Assembly (NCBI GenBank): GCA_001687465.1
Contig: LVLI01000277.1
Location: 64,001 to 79,701, forward strand
Direction: 5' to 3'
DNA: 15,701 nucleotides
From: Halocafeteria seosinensis
Lineage: Eukaryota > Sar > Bigyra > Bicosoecida
A program made the position numbers and the translations under genes. Of the stretch, positions 15,597 to 15,701 are shown one piece after another; positions within the stretch are counted from its first letter, which is position 1, and the number at the start of each line of letters is the position of its first letter. Below the pieces are notes generated by a model. That model saw nothing but the letters and a program-made list of their open reading frames with translations, made no database searches and was not told where the DNA came from.

Positions 15597-15701
15597 ATGA
15601 AGTCGAGGAGGGGCTACCGGTTTGTCCTTCTGTGTCTGATAATAACGCAAGTAACCACAAACACGTACGTGTACGCCTATTCGGATGGTGACCTCCGGAA
15701 G
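15597..15701 (+). CDS. Copy E: start of another secreted GLUG-like repeat protein (partial)
   Basis: The frame is open for 35 codons to the window edge. It begins with a convincing signal peptide (MKSRR, core FVLLCLII, ending VYA at residue 27) and continues YSDGDLRK, the first residues of the family's mature N-module. The start matches those of B and C. The ATG of copy C at 11184 corresponds to GTG here, and the next downstream ATG (15564) hits a stop after two codons, so 15597 is the only usable start. The rest lies beyond the window, so I cannot say whether it is intact. Confidence 0.78.
   Translation, partial: MKSRRGYRFVLLCLIITQVTTNTYVYAYSDGDLRK

Overview
The window looks like intron-poor nuclear DNA of a eukaryotic protist or alga. 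The intact coding regions read without introns. Starts have A at -3 rather than a Shine-Dalgarno sequence. The kinase and archaemetzincin are of eukaryotic/archaeal type, and gene spacing is wide. I cannot name the lineage from the sequence, and a eukaryote-infecting giant virus insertion cannot be excluded. There are no rRNA, tRNA or CRISPR features.

Left part (1-5515): two confident single-copy genes, an archaemetzincin-like zinc peptidase (636-1208) and a protein kinase (2272-4257). The kinase's N-terminal third carries nine copies of a short G-x-P-D-M-R-[YF]-[KR]-x-N motif. Long stretches between and after them hold little that I can support.

Right part (5516-15701): a tandem family of secreted repeat proteins. 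Each complete member has a 27-residue signal peptide, a conserved cysteine-containing N-module (DLRxxIxxGxExCFHY), an F-D-G-N motif, seven GLUG-like repeats of about 30 residues (consensus C-Y-S-T-G-x-I-x-G-x-x-S-G-G-I-x-G) expected to form a beta-helix, a D-V-W-A-V...L-P-V-L cap, a Ser/Thr/Pro-rich linker and a conserved C-terminal T-A-Q-x-G-K-R-S-V tail. Six copies or remnants are visible. A (5516-6838) is decayed. B (7676-9153) is complete except for a frameshift in a C14T8 tract. A' (about 10493-10673) is only a tail remnant. C (11220-12698) is intact. D (13895-15225) is 5'-truncated and has three frameshifts. E (15597 onward) is cut by the window edge. Decayed and good copies alternate (A-B, A'-C, D-E), which suggests repeated duplication of a two-gene unit.

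Only the copies with a proper start (B, C, E) carry a shared upstream block beginning TGTAGAGAGAAACATG, 144-176 bp before the ATG. Other structures in the array are a roughly 498-bp insertion with terminal inverted repeats between A and B, a roughly 71-bp tandem repeat between B and C, and a 152-bp inverted duplication of part of D that makes a chimeric minus-strand reading frame. The array reads as a rapidly evolving cell-surface or extracellular protein family. The actual role (adhesin, wall protein, recognition factor) is inference.
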